From: Thioalkalivibrio sulfidiphilus HL-EbGr7
GTDB taxonomy: Bacteria > Pseudomonadota > Gammaproteobacteria > Ectothiorhodospirales > Ectothiorhodospiraceae
Assembly: GCF_000021985.1 (NCBI RefSeq)
Contig: NC_011901.1
Location: 3,110,501 to 3,174,500, forward strand
DNA length: 64,000 nucleotides
Direction: 5' to 3'
Position numbers and translations under genes: made by a program
In this document: positions 1 to 7,111 of the stretch, in pieces
Numbering within the stretch: position 1 is the stretch's first letter
How the letters are laid out: each line of letters starts with the position of its first letter
Notes under the pieces: model-generated
The model's database searches: none
Seen by the model: only the letters and a program-made list of their open reading frames with translations
What the model was told of the DNA's origin: nothing

Positions 1-2067
1 CAGGAGGGCTGGAAGATCCATTACGTGGCCGCCTCCTTCGCGGAGCTGCTGGAGATGGGCCAAAACCGGGAGATCGACCTGATCGCCGCCATCGCCTACA
101 CCCCGGAGCGGGCCCAGGTGCTGCAGTTCAACCGCGAGGCCATGCTCACCAACTGGGGCGTGATCTACAGGCACCGGGACGTAGTCGTGGATTCCGTCCT
201 GGACCTGGCCGGCGCGCGCATTGCCGTGAAGGCCGGCGACACCCACGCCCGGGCCCTGGAGTCCCTGCTGCGCGAGTTCAACGTGCAGGCGGAGCTCCAT
301 CCCGTGGCCGACTACCGGGAGGTGATGCAGCTGCTTGCCCATGGCGAGGTGGACGCCGCCGCCGTGAACCGCCTGGTGGGACGCCAGTTCCGGGTGCCGG
401 AGGGCATCCCCACCCACATCATCTTCAACCCGGTGGAACTGCACTTCGCCAGCGCCCGCCCGGAGATGGCGCCGGTCCTGCAGGCCATCGACCGGCACCT
501 CAGAGAGCTCAAGACCCAGCCCGGCTCTATGTATCACTTGAGCATGAACCGCTGGCTGGGCGATACCGGAGAGATGCCCAGACAGCTTCCCGGCTGGCAC
601 CCGGTGATTCTTGCCGGCATCGTGCTGCTCACGCTACTGGTCATCGGCCTGGCCCTGTTCCTGCGCCAGCAGATCCGCCACCACACCCGGGCCCTGCGCG
701 CCCAGTCCGAGGCCCTGGCCCAGGAGGTCCGGGAGCGCGAGCAGGCCCAGGAACGGCTCAACGAACTGGCCTACTCCGACAGCCTGACCCATCTGCCCAA
801 CCGCACGCTGTTCCAGGACCGCCTGCACCAGGCCATGGAATACGCCAAGCGCCACGAGCGGCTGATCGCCCTGCTGTTCATCGACCTGGACGACTTCAAG
901 CGGGTCAACGACAGCCTGGGGCATGCGGCCGGCGACCGGCTGCTGCAGGAGATCGCCCGGCGCTTCGGCCGGGTGCTGCGCGAGACCGACACCCTGGCGC
1001 GCCTGGGGGGCGACGAGTTCACCGTGATCCTCACCGACATCCAGCGCCCCGAGGATGCGGTCACCTTCGTGCGCAAGCTGCTGGACACCCTGCGCGCGCC
1101 CTTCATGCTGGGCGAACAGAGCATCACCATGAGCGCCAGCATCGGCATCACCCTCTATCCCAGCGACGACACCGCGGAGGCGGACCTGCTCAAGGACGCC
1201 GACACCGCCATGTACCAGGCCAAGTCCCGGGGCAAGAACACCTTCGACTTCTACGCGCCGGAACTGACCCAGAGCGTGCGCGCCCGGTTGACCATGGAGG
1301 GAGATCTGCGCGCCGCCCTGGACACGAACCAGTTCCTGCTCCACTACCAGCCCATCGTCTCCCTCAACGGCGCGGGCGTGCAGGGGCTCGAGGCCCTGGT
1401 GCGCTGGCAGCACCCGGTGCGCGGCCTGGTGCCGCCGGACGAATTCATCCCCGTGGCCGAGGATTCCGGGCTGATCCACGAGATCGGCGACTGGGTGATC
1501 GATGCCGCCTGCGCGCAGCTGGCCCAGTGGGACGCACGGGGGCTTTCACACCTGACCCTGGCCATCAACCTCTCCCCCGTGCAGTTCCGCCGCGACGGCC
1601 TGGTGAGCCGCATCGCCCGCCGCCTGCGCCAGCACAGCATCGCCAGCGAGCGCCTGCACCTGGAGATCACCGAGTCCCTGCTCATGGAGCAGAACCGCCA
1701 CGTGGCGGAGACCCTGCAGACCCTGGATGCCATGGGCATCGGCCTGTGCATCGACGACTTCGGCACCGGCTATTCGGCGCTCAACTACCTGCGTCACTTC
1801 CCCATCCGGCAGCTCAAGGTGGACAGGAGCTTCGTGGAGGACATGCTGCACGCCGAGGACACCCGTGCCCTGGTGCGCGCCATCGTGCTCATGGCCCACG
1901 CCCTGCGCCTGGAGGTGGTGGCCGAGGGCGTGGAGGAGAAATCCCAGCTGGAGCTGCTGCGGGAGATGGGCTGCGACCAGGTGCAGGGCTACCTGCTGTC
2001 CCGGCCCCTGCCCGCCGCTGAGATCCCCGGCTGGATCGAGTCCCAGCGGCTGCGCATCGTGAGCTGA
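1..2067 (+). CDS. Membrane GGDEF-EAL c-di-GMP enzyme with periplasmic solute-binding-type sensor (5' end missing)
   Basis: Makes and/or degrades cyclic di-GMP in response to a periplasmic signal. The frame is open to base 1, so the start lies upstream. Counting from codon 25: a SBP_bac_3-like periplasmic domain (to about 180), one membrane helix (about 193-215), a short coiled-coil linker, a GGDEF domain with intact GGDEF (about 328-332) and an RxxD inhibitory site five residues before it, then an EAL domain with intact EAL (about 456-458) and the DDFGTGYS motif. Both catalytic signatures look intact, so activity in either direction is possible. The ligand cannot be predicted. It ends about 50 bases before the exonuclease gene and may share its transcript. 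Confidence 0.93.
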   Translation, partial: QEGWKIHYVAASFAELLEMGQNREIDLIAAIAYTPERAQVLQFNREAMLTNWGVIYRHRDVVVDSVLDLAGARIAVKAGDTHARALESLLREFNVQAELHPVADYREVMQLLAHGEVDAAAVNRLVGRQFRVPEGIPTHIIFNPVELHFASARPEMAPVLQAIDRHLRELKTQPGSMYHLSMNRWLGDTGEMPRQLPGWHPVILAGIVLLTLLVIGLALFLRQQIRHHTRALRAQSEALAQEVREREQAQERLNELAYSDSLTHLPNRTLFQDRLHQAMEYAKRHERLIALLFIDLDDFKRVNDSLGHAAGDRLLQEIARRFGRVLRETDTLARLGGDEFTVILTDIQRPEDAVTFVRKLLDTLRAPFMLGEQSITMSASIGITLYPSDDTAEADLLKDADTAMYQAKSRGKNTFDFYAPELTQSVRARLTMEGDLRAALDTNQFLLHYQPIVSLNGAGVQGLEALVRWQHPVRGLVPPDEFIPVAEDSGLIHEIGDWVIDAACAQLAQWDARGLSHLTLAINLSPVQFRRDGLVSRIARRLRQHSIASERLHLEITESLLMEQNRHVAETLQTLDAMGIGLCIDDFGTGYSALNYLRHFPIRQLKVDRSFVEDMLHAEDTRALVRAIVLMAHALRLEVVAEGVEEKSQLELLREMGCDQVQGYLLSRPLPAAEIPGWIESQRLRIVS

Positions 2068-2118
2068 GCGCGCAGCTGATAAGCTACGGGCCTTGCTTTC
2101 TGCCTGCCCGGACACCCC

Positions 2119-3117
2119 GTGACAGATCCCGACCGCGCCAGCCCCCTGTGGCTGGTGGACTCCAGCATCTACGTGTTCCGCGCCTGGTTCACCCTGCCCG
2201 AGGCCATCACCGACCGTGAGGGCCACCCGGCCAATGCGGTGACCGGTTTCGGCGAGTTCCTGGTGCGCCTGCTCACCCGGGCCGCGCCCGCGCCGGTGGT
2301 GTTCGCCTTCGACGAAAGCCTGGGCCAGTCCTACCGTCACGAGATCTACCCCGAGTACAAGGCCAATCGCCCGCCGGCCCCGGAATCCCTCAAGCGCCAG
2401 TTCCGCCAGTGCCGCGCCCTGGTCACTGCCCTGGGCTTTCCGGCCTTCTCCAGCCCCCGCTACGAGGCCGACGACATCATCGGCACCCTGACCGCCCGCC
2501 AGCAGGCCGCGGGCGGCAGCGTGCACCTGATCACCGCCGACAAGGACCTGACCCAGCTGGTGGGCCCCGGCGACCTGTGGTGGGAATTCCAGCAGGACCG
2601 GCGCCTGGACGCCCGGGGCGTGGAGAAGAAGCTGGGCGTGCGCCCGGAGCAGGTGGCCGATCAGCTGGCCCTGGCCGGCGACAAGGTGGACAACATCCCC
2701 GGCGTGCCCGGCATCGGCATGGCCACCGCCGCGCGCATCCTGCGCCGGTTCGGCGACCTGGACACGCTGTTTGCCGACACCGATGAGGTGGCGAAACTGC
2801 ACATCCGCGGCGCCAGGCGCCTGGCGGACCTGGTCCGCGAGCACGAGCACAGCGTGCGCCTCTCGCGTCGGCTCACCGGCATCCACTGCGACATCGAAGA
2901 CCTGCCGCAAGCCCTGGACCTCAGCCCCGCCGCCCCGGACCGCGCGGCGTTGACCGCGCTCCTGGATCAGCTCGGCATCGACGGCCCGCGCCGTGTGCGC
3001 TGGGAAGCGCTGATCGACAGGCTGGAAGACAATTCAAGATTCAAGATTCAAGATTCAAAATTCAAAATTCAAAATTCAAAGAACCACGACTCCACCCCTT
3101 TGAATCTTGAATCTTGA
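2119..3117 (+). CDS. 5'-3' exonuclease of the Pol I N-terminal / Xni type, with a repeat-encoded C-terminal tail
   Basis: Stand-alone flap/5' nuclease homologous to the N-terminal domain of DNA polymerase I. The PIN-like fold shows the early VDSS aspartate, the acidic YEADD and TADKD motifs, and a helix-3-turn-helix segment reading DNIPGVPGIG for DNA binding. The GTG at 2119 gives a normal start. The family domain ends near residue 303. The last 28 or so residues are encoded by the ATTCAAR heptad array at 3032-3147 and are low-complexity Lys/Ser/Gln, so they are probably an accidental extension. No polymerase domain follows. Xni (ExoIX) is the closest stand-alone model, but the assignment to that subfamily is tentative. 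Confidence 0.86.
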   Translation: MTDPDRASPLWLVDSSIYVFRAWFTLPEAITDREGHPANAVTGFGEFLVRLLTRAAPAPVVFAFDESLGQSYRHEIYPEYKANRPPAPESLKRQFRQCRALVTALGFPAFSSPRYEADDIIGTLTARQQAAGGSVHLITADKDLTQLVGPGDLWWEFQQDRRLDARGVEKKLGVRPEQVADQLALAGDKVDNIPGVPGIGMATAARILRRFGDLDTLFADTDEVAKLHIRGARRLADLVREHEHSVRLSRRLTGIHCDIEDLPQALDLSPAAPDRAALTALLDQLGIDGPRRVRWEALIDRLEDNSRFKIQDSKFKIQNSKNHDSTPLNLES

Positions 3118-3147
3118 ATTTTGAATTTTGAATCTTGAATTTTGAAT
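3032..3147. repeat. Palindromic heptad array, 7 + 7 copies of ATTCAAR / YTTGAAT
   Basis: Seven contiguous heptads (ATTCAAG x3, then ATTCAAA x4) occupy 3032-3080. After an 18-nt centre, seven inverse heptads (TTTGAAT or CTTGAAT) occupy 3099-3147. Copy number is equal in the two arms, but the G/A choice at the seventh base is not mirrored, so several paired units differ by one base. The left arm is read through by the exonuclease gene. The right arm ends three bases before the CobW start codon, leaving no obvious Shine-Dalgarno sequence. A 4 + 4 version of the same family lies at 22852-22937. Confidence 0.95.
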
Positions 3148-3150
3148 CCA

Positions 3151-3870
3151 ATGCCCATCCCCACCCACCTGATCACCGGCTTCCTCGGCGTCGGCAAGAC
3201 CACCGCCATCCGCCATCTGCTGGCCCATCGTCCGGCGGGCGAACGCTGGGCGGTGCTGGTCAACGAGTTCGGCCAGGTGGGCGTGGACGAACAACTGATG
3301 GAAGGCGAGGACGTGGCCATCCGCCAGGTGCCGGGCGGGTGTCTCTGCTGCGTCAGCAGCCAGGCCTTCACCGTGGGGCTCAACCGGCTCATCCGGGAGG
3401 AGCGCCCCGAACGCATCCTCATCGAACCCACCGGCCTGGGCCACCCGGCTCGGGTGATCGAGACCCTCACCGGCGAGTTCTACCGGCAGGTGCTGGACCT
3501 GGGCGCCGTGATCACCCTCATGGACGCCCGCCACCTGGCCTCGCCCCGGCACCGGGAGCACCCCACCTGGCAGGACCAGATCCGCCTGGCGGACGTGCTG
3601 GTGGCCAACAAGGCGGATCTGTACAGCGATGCAGAGCGGGAGGTCTTCCTGGACTTCGCCCGTACCCTGGATCCACCCAAGACCCGCACCGCCCTGGTCA
3701 GCCAGGGCACCCTGGACCCCGCCTGGCTGGACCTGCCAGCCGATCCACCGCGATCCGTTGAGGACACCCATGATCTACTTGGGGACATCCATCATCCTGA
3801 CAGTTCACTTGGGGACACCCATCATCCCCATCATCCTGGGCACCATGCGCATGAGGACGCGATCCGTTGA
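3151..3870 (+). CDS. CobW/P47K-type GTPase metallochaperone, N-terminal part of a gene broken by a 109-bp duplication
   Basis: G3E-family GTPase that delivers Zn or another metal to client proteins. Visible: Walker A GFLGVGKTT near the start, the metal-binding GGCLCC motif (about residue 65), and NKAD for guanine recognition. The ATG at 3151 is preferred over an in-frame TTG at 3142 that lies in a repeat arm. The frame runs into a His-rich linker with GDTHHP-like repeats and stops at 3870, before the CobW C-terminal domain. That domain follows in another frame at 3871-4303. Neighbours (DUF1007, NicO) fit a Zn/Ni/Co homeostasis cluster. A truncated GTPase domain may still be made. Confidence 0.85.
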   Translation: MPIPTHLITGFLGVGKTTAIRHLLAHRPAGERWAVLVNEFGQVGVDEQLMEGEDVAIRQVPGGCLCCVSSQAFTVGLNRLIREERPERILIEPTGLGHPARVIETLTGEFYRQVLDLGAVITLMDARHLASPRHREHPTWQDQIRLADVLVANKADLYSDAEREVFLDFARTLDPPKTRTALVSQGTLDPAWLDLPADPPRSVEDTHDLLGDIHHPDSSLGDTHHPHHPGHHAHEDAIR

Positions 3871-3979
3871 GGACACCCATGATCCACTTGGGGACATCCA
3901 TCATCCTGACAGTTCACTTGGGGACACCCATCATCCTCTTGGGGACACCCATCATCCTGGGCACCATGCGCATGAGGAC
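3752..3979 (+). repeat. 109-bp tandem duplication within the CobW His-rich linker
   Basis: A block starting GATCCGTTGAGGACACC begins at 3752 and again at 3861. The offset of 109 bp is 3 x 36 + 1, so the second copy is read in another frame. Copy 2 carries 12 extra bases (four codons) because an internal 21-nt unit encoding LGDTHHP is present once more. The joined copies read His-rich peptide in both frames. Removal of one 109-bp unit would join the GTPase domain to its C-terminal domain in frame. Confidence 0.93.
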
Positions 3980-4303
3980 AGCCATGATTCACCTGCGGGC
4001 ACGCAGTCCGACTGGTTCCTGGCGACCCAGCACGGCGACGGCTACCACGGCATCAGCTGGCTGCTCGACCCCGCCGTTCGGCTGGCGCACGAAGACCTGA
4101 TCGAACTGCTGTACGGGGATGCATGGGACCGGACCAAGGGCGTGCTGCACACCGACCGGGGCTGGTTCGCCATCAACCGGGTCTCCGGCGAGGGCGGCCT
4201 GGAAGCCCGCCCACCCGGGCAGGAGACCCGCCTGGAGATCATTCACCACGCGCCGCTGGATACTGAACGGCTCGATGCCAGGCTCCGTTCCCTGCGGGTC
4301 TGA
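3871..4303 (+). pseudogene. Out-of-frame C-terminal domain of the CobW GTPase
   Basis: This frame, entered from the second copy of the linker repeat, encodes more His-rich linker and then about 95 residues ending in RLRSLRV that match a CobW C-terminal domain in size and position. It has no credible start of its own. Without the duplication the full protein would be about 347 residues, normal for the family. Expression needs either loss of one repeat unit or ribosomal frameshifting in the linker. A misassembly in the repeat is also possible. Confidence 0.8.
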
Positions 4304-4400
4304 ACCGCCCCACGATGAACTTTGCCCAGCCTGCACTTACCAAGCAGTCAGGTTATGTGATAACAAGGCAGCCCACGATCAGCGACCCGTTTCTACCCGA

Positions 4401-5072
4401 ATGCAGCCATTCGCCCTACAGCCCCTGCGCCGCCTGCTCACAGGCCTCGTCCTGTTCCTCACCGTCCTGCTGAGCGCTCAGGCCCACGCCCATCCCCACG
4501 CCTGGATCGACCTGCGGGTGGCGGTGGTGTTCGACGAGACAGGGCGCATCACCGCCCTGCGCCAGGTCTGGCGCATCGACCCCTTCTACAGCCTGGTGCT
4601 GCTGGAGGAGATGGCCACCGATGCCCGGGGCAACACACCGGAGGAAAAGCTCGCGGACATCGGCAACCGCATGATCGAGAACCTCACCCCCTACCAGTAC
4701 TTCACCGAGGTGAGCCACGGCGGGCAGCGCCTGCAGGGTTTCACCGTCCGGGATCATGGCCTGGTCAACGCCGCCGGGCGCCTGGAACTGGGCTTTACCC
4801 TGGTGCTGCCCGAGCCGGTGAACCCGGAGACCGGGCCGCTCAGCTACGCGGTGTTCGATCCCAGCTACTACATCGAGATCCTCCACGACCCGGACGCCAC
4901 CGTGGCCCTGGAGGGCGCCTCTGAGCGTTGCGGCCTGCAGATCAGACAGCCCCGGCCCGATCCCGTGATCGTCGCCCGGGCCGCGGCCCTGGACGCCAAC
5001 CAGACCGGCGACCCGGACCTGGGGCGCCACTTCACCGAACACGGGGAGGTGCGATGCGACCCGGCGCCCTGA
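4401..5072 (+). CDS. DUF1007-family periplasmic protein, partner of a NicO transporter
   Basis: Secreted protein of 223 residues with a clear signal peptide (LVLFLTVLLSAQAHAH) followed by HPHAWIDL, typical of DUF1007. Members usually sit next to Ni/Co or Zn transport genes and are thought to bind or hand over metal in the periplasm; this role is inferred from context. The ATG at 4401 starts just before the signal peptide, although the frame is open further upstream. The stop overlaps the start of the NicO gene by 19 bases, so the two are translationally coupled. Confidence 0.87.
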   Translation: MQPFALQPLRRLLTGLVLFLTVLLSAQAHAHPHAWIDLRVAVVFDETGRITALRQVWRIDPFYSLVLLEEMATDARGNTPEEKLADIGNRMIENLTPYQYFTEVSHGGQRLQGFTVRDHGLVNAAGRLELGFTLVLPEPVNPETGPLSYAVFDPSYYIEILHDPDATVALEGASERCGLQIRQPRPDPVIVARAAALDANQTGDPDLGRHFTEHGEVRCDPAP

Positions 5073-6082
5073 TACCGGCCGTACTGATCGCGCTGCTGCT
5101 GTGGGCACCGCTGCTCGGGGCCTCGCCCCTGTCCGGCGGCAGCACGACGACCCATGCCACGGCCAGCGAGCCGGAGGCCCTGAACGCCTGGGAGCGAGCC
5201 ACTCTGTGGGTGCTCAACACCCAGCGGGACCTCCACCGGCAACTGGCGCGGGGCATGGAGCGCATCCAGAACGCCCCCACCGCCGCCAATACCTTCGCCC
5301 TGGTGCTGGTGGGCTTCCTGTACGGCATCTTCCACGCCGCCGGGCCCGGCCACGGCAAGGCGGTGATCACCACCTACCTGCTCACCCATCGTCAGCACAT
5401 GACGCGCGGCCTGGTGCTCTCCTGGGCCTCATCCCTGCTGCAGGGACTGACCGCCATCGCCCTGGTGGTGGGCGTGGTGGTGATCGCCGAACGTCTGACC
5501 CGTGAGGCCCTGGGCCATGTACGCACCCTGGAGATGGTCAGTTTCGCGCTGGTGGCGGCGGTGGGTGCCTGGCTGGTGTTTCGCGCCCTGCGCGGCCTGT
5601 GGCGCCTGCGCCCGGTGGCGCAGCATGCCCATGATCATGATCACGCGCACGGACACGACCATCATCACGATCATGAACACGGCTGCGGCTGCGGCCACGC
5701 CCACCACGTCACCCCCGAGCAGGCGGCCAGGAGCGACAGCCTGGGTGCCATGATCGGCACCGTGGTGGCCGTGGGCATCCGCCCCTGCACCGGCGCGATC
5801 CTGGTGCTGGCCGTGGCCAACATGCTGGGTCTGTGGATGGCGGGCATCGCCGCCGTGCTGGCCATGTCCGTGGGCACCGCCATCACCGTGTCGGTGCTGG
5901 CGATCCTCGCCGTGCAGGCCCGCCACTGGGCCGGGCGCATCGCCGGCAGCCAGGGCGGCAGCCTGGCCTGGGCCCGGGCCGGACAGGGGGTGGCACTGGC
6001 CGGTGGGCTGCTGATCTTCGCCCTGGGCGTAAGCCTGCTGGGTGCCGGCTTCGACGCCCCCGCCCACCCGCTGGGGCTGTGA
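5054..6082 (+). CDS. NicO-family (RcnA-like) nickel/cobalt membrane transporter
   Basis: Inner-membrane metal exporter of about 342 residues. It has an N-terminal signal/anchor, the motif GIFHAAGPGHGKAV, a cytoplasmic loop very rich in His with a short GCGCGH segment, and the second signature GIRPCTGAILVL. The ATG at 5054 is preceded by GGGAGGT and lies inside the end of the DUF1007 gene. With the adjacent CobW GTPase this forms a small metal-handling operon. Whether the physiological metal is Ni, Co or Zn cannot be told from sequence. Confidence 0.88.
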   Translation: MRPGALIPAVLIALLLWAPLLGASPLSGGSTTTHATASEPEALNAWERATLWVLNTQRDLHRQLARGMERIQNAPTAANTFALVLVGFLYGIFHAAGPGHGKAVITTYLLTHRQHMTRGLVLSWASSLLQGLTAIALVVGVVVIAERLTREALGHVRTLEMVSFALVAAVGAWLVFRALRGLWRLRPVAQHAHDHDHAHGHDHHHDHEHGCGCGHAHHVTPEQAARSDSLGAMIGTVVAVGIRPCTGAILVLAVANMLGLWMAGIAAVLAMSVGTAITVSVLAILAVQARHWAGRIAGSQGGSLAWARAGQGVALAGGLLIFALGVSLLGAGFDAPAHPLGL

Positions 6083-6103
6083 CGCCGGCCGGGTTGCTTC
6101 ACT

Positions 6104-6178
6104 GTAGGAGGACCGACTTCGGGCCGAACTGCGCGGCCCGGTAAACTCCGCTGTTCGCGACGAGGTCGTCGCTCCTAC
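6104..6178. repeat. REP/BIME-like pair with GTAG heads
   Basis: Left head GTAGGAG at 6104 and right inverse head CTCCTAC ending at 6178. Inside are two hairpins: GGGCCG/CGGCCC at 6121-6139 and GCGACGA/TCGTCGC near 6157-6173. The GTAG tetranucleotide at the base of a short hairpin is the hallmark of REP elements mobilised by RAYT transposases. No RAYT gene is visible in the window. Confidence 0.75.
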
Positions 6179-6202
6179 TAACAACCATCCAACGAGGCCC
6201 CG

Positions 6203-6745
6203 GTGCCCCGCATCATCCTGCTCAACAAGCCCTTCGACGTGCTCTGCCAGTTCACCGACCGGGAAGGCCGGCGCACCCTGGCGGTCTACGTGCCCGAACC
6301 CGGCGTCTACGCTGCCGGCCGCCTGGACCGGGACAGCGAGGGCCTGGTGGTGCTCACCGACGACGGCCGACTCCAGGCGCGCATCAGCGATCCGAAGCAC
6401 AAGATGAGCAAGACCTACTGGGTGCAGGTGGAAGGGGTGCCCGATGCCCAAGCCCTCAAGGCCCTGGCCGAGGGGGTGGAACTCAAGGACGGTCTCACCC
6501 TGCCGGCCCGGGTGAAGATCATCGACGAGCCACCTGGTCTCTGGCCGAGAGACCCGCCCATCCGGGTGCGCCAGTCGATCCCCACCAGCTGGCTGGAGCT
6601 GACGATCTCCGAGGGCCGCAACCGCCAGGTCCGGCGCATGACCGCCGCCGTCGGCCACCCCACCCTGCGCCTGATCCGCTACCGGGTCGGCTCCTGGACC
6701 CTGGACGGCCTCGGGCCCGGGGAGCGGCTGGTGCTGGAGATCTGA
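6203..6745 (+). CDS. rluE: 23S rRNA pseudouridine synthase, RluE type
   Basis: RsuA/RluE-family enzyme converting a uridine in 23S rRNA to pseudouridine (position 2457 by homology with RluE). The catalytic block [13 protein letters not shown] carries the nucleophilic aspartate, and the C-terminal [21 protein letters not shown] motif is typical. At 180 residues it lacks the N-terminal S4 domain, as expected for RluE. The start is the GTG at 6203. It stands alone between two repeat elements. Confidence 0.9.
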   Translation: MPRIILLNKPFDVLCQFTDREGRRTLAVYVPEPGVYAAGRLDRDSEGLVVLTDDGRLQARISDPKHKMSKTYWVQVEGVPDAQALKALAEGVELKDGLTLPARVKIIDEPPGLWPRDPPIRVRQSIPTSWLELTISEGRNRQVRRMTAAVGHPTLRLIRYRVGSWTLDGLGPGERLVLEI

Positions 6746-6766
6746 AAGCGAAAACCTTGTGCTCTC

Positions 6767-6949
6767 GCGGAGGCGCAGAGACGCGGAGAAAGAATTGCTG
6801 ATCAGGTTTCCCCGTGCCTCAGTGGCTCCGTGAGAGGATCGTGTTTTCTGCGATGCCCGGCAAAACCCATGTCCTCTCACGGGGGCACAGAGCCACGGGG
6901 AAAGCTGTTTGATCAAATATGGTTTTCCCCGCGTCCCTGCGCCTCCGCG
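6767..6949. repeat. Nested palindromes made of four arrays of three octamers
   Basis: The 366-bp gap between rluE and slt is largely repeat. Four arrays of three 8-mers are visible: 6767-6790 (GCGGAG-type), 6809-6832 (CCCCGTG-type), 6878-6901 (CACGGGG-type) and 6926-6949 (CCCCGCG-type). The first pairs best with the fourth and the second with the third, so one palindrome lies in the loop of another. All four arrays have the same number of units. I see no gene in the gap. Confidence 0.92.
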
Positions 6950-7111
6950 AGAGAACGTCTTTTGATCTTCAGTCGCGACCAGGCAAAGCCCCTCCATCGG
7001 CCATTCCGCGACGCCCCTCGAATATCAACCCGCCCTTATTTGCATTACTTAGGCGGTATATTTAAAGTCGATTCCAGGCGTGGCCGACCCGGCCCGCCGC
7101 GGAGGTAACCC

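Noticed and set aside
634-1479. Long open frames on the strand opposite the GGDEF-EAL gene (and many others opposite GC-rich genes)
   Set aside because: They overlap strongly supported genes, have repetitive Gly/Ala/Arg/Gln-rich translations, and contain no recognisable motifs; typical of high-GC shadow frames.
2119-3117. Full DNA polymerase I gene
   Set aside because: Only the 5'-nuclease domain is present; the following sequence is a repeat and the CobW gene.
3032-3147. CRISPR array
   Set aside because: Units are 7 nt with no spacers and form an inverted pair; no cas gene in the window. The same holds for the other arrays.
4119-4400. N-terminal extension of the DUF1007 protein
   Set aside because: The extension precedes a clear signal peptide and overlaps the CobW C-terminal frame, so the ATG at 4401 is preferred.
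6104-6178. Attachment site or integron recombination site
   Set aside because: GTAG heads with short hairpins fit REP/BIME better, and no integrase is present.
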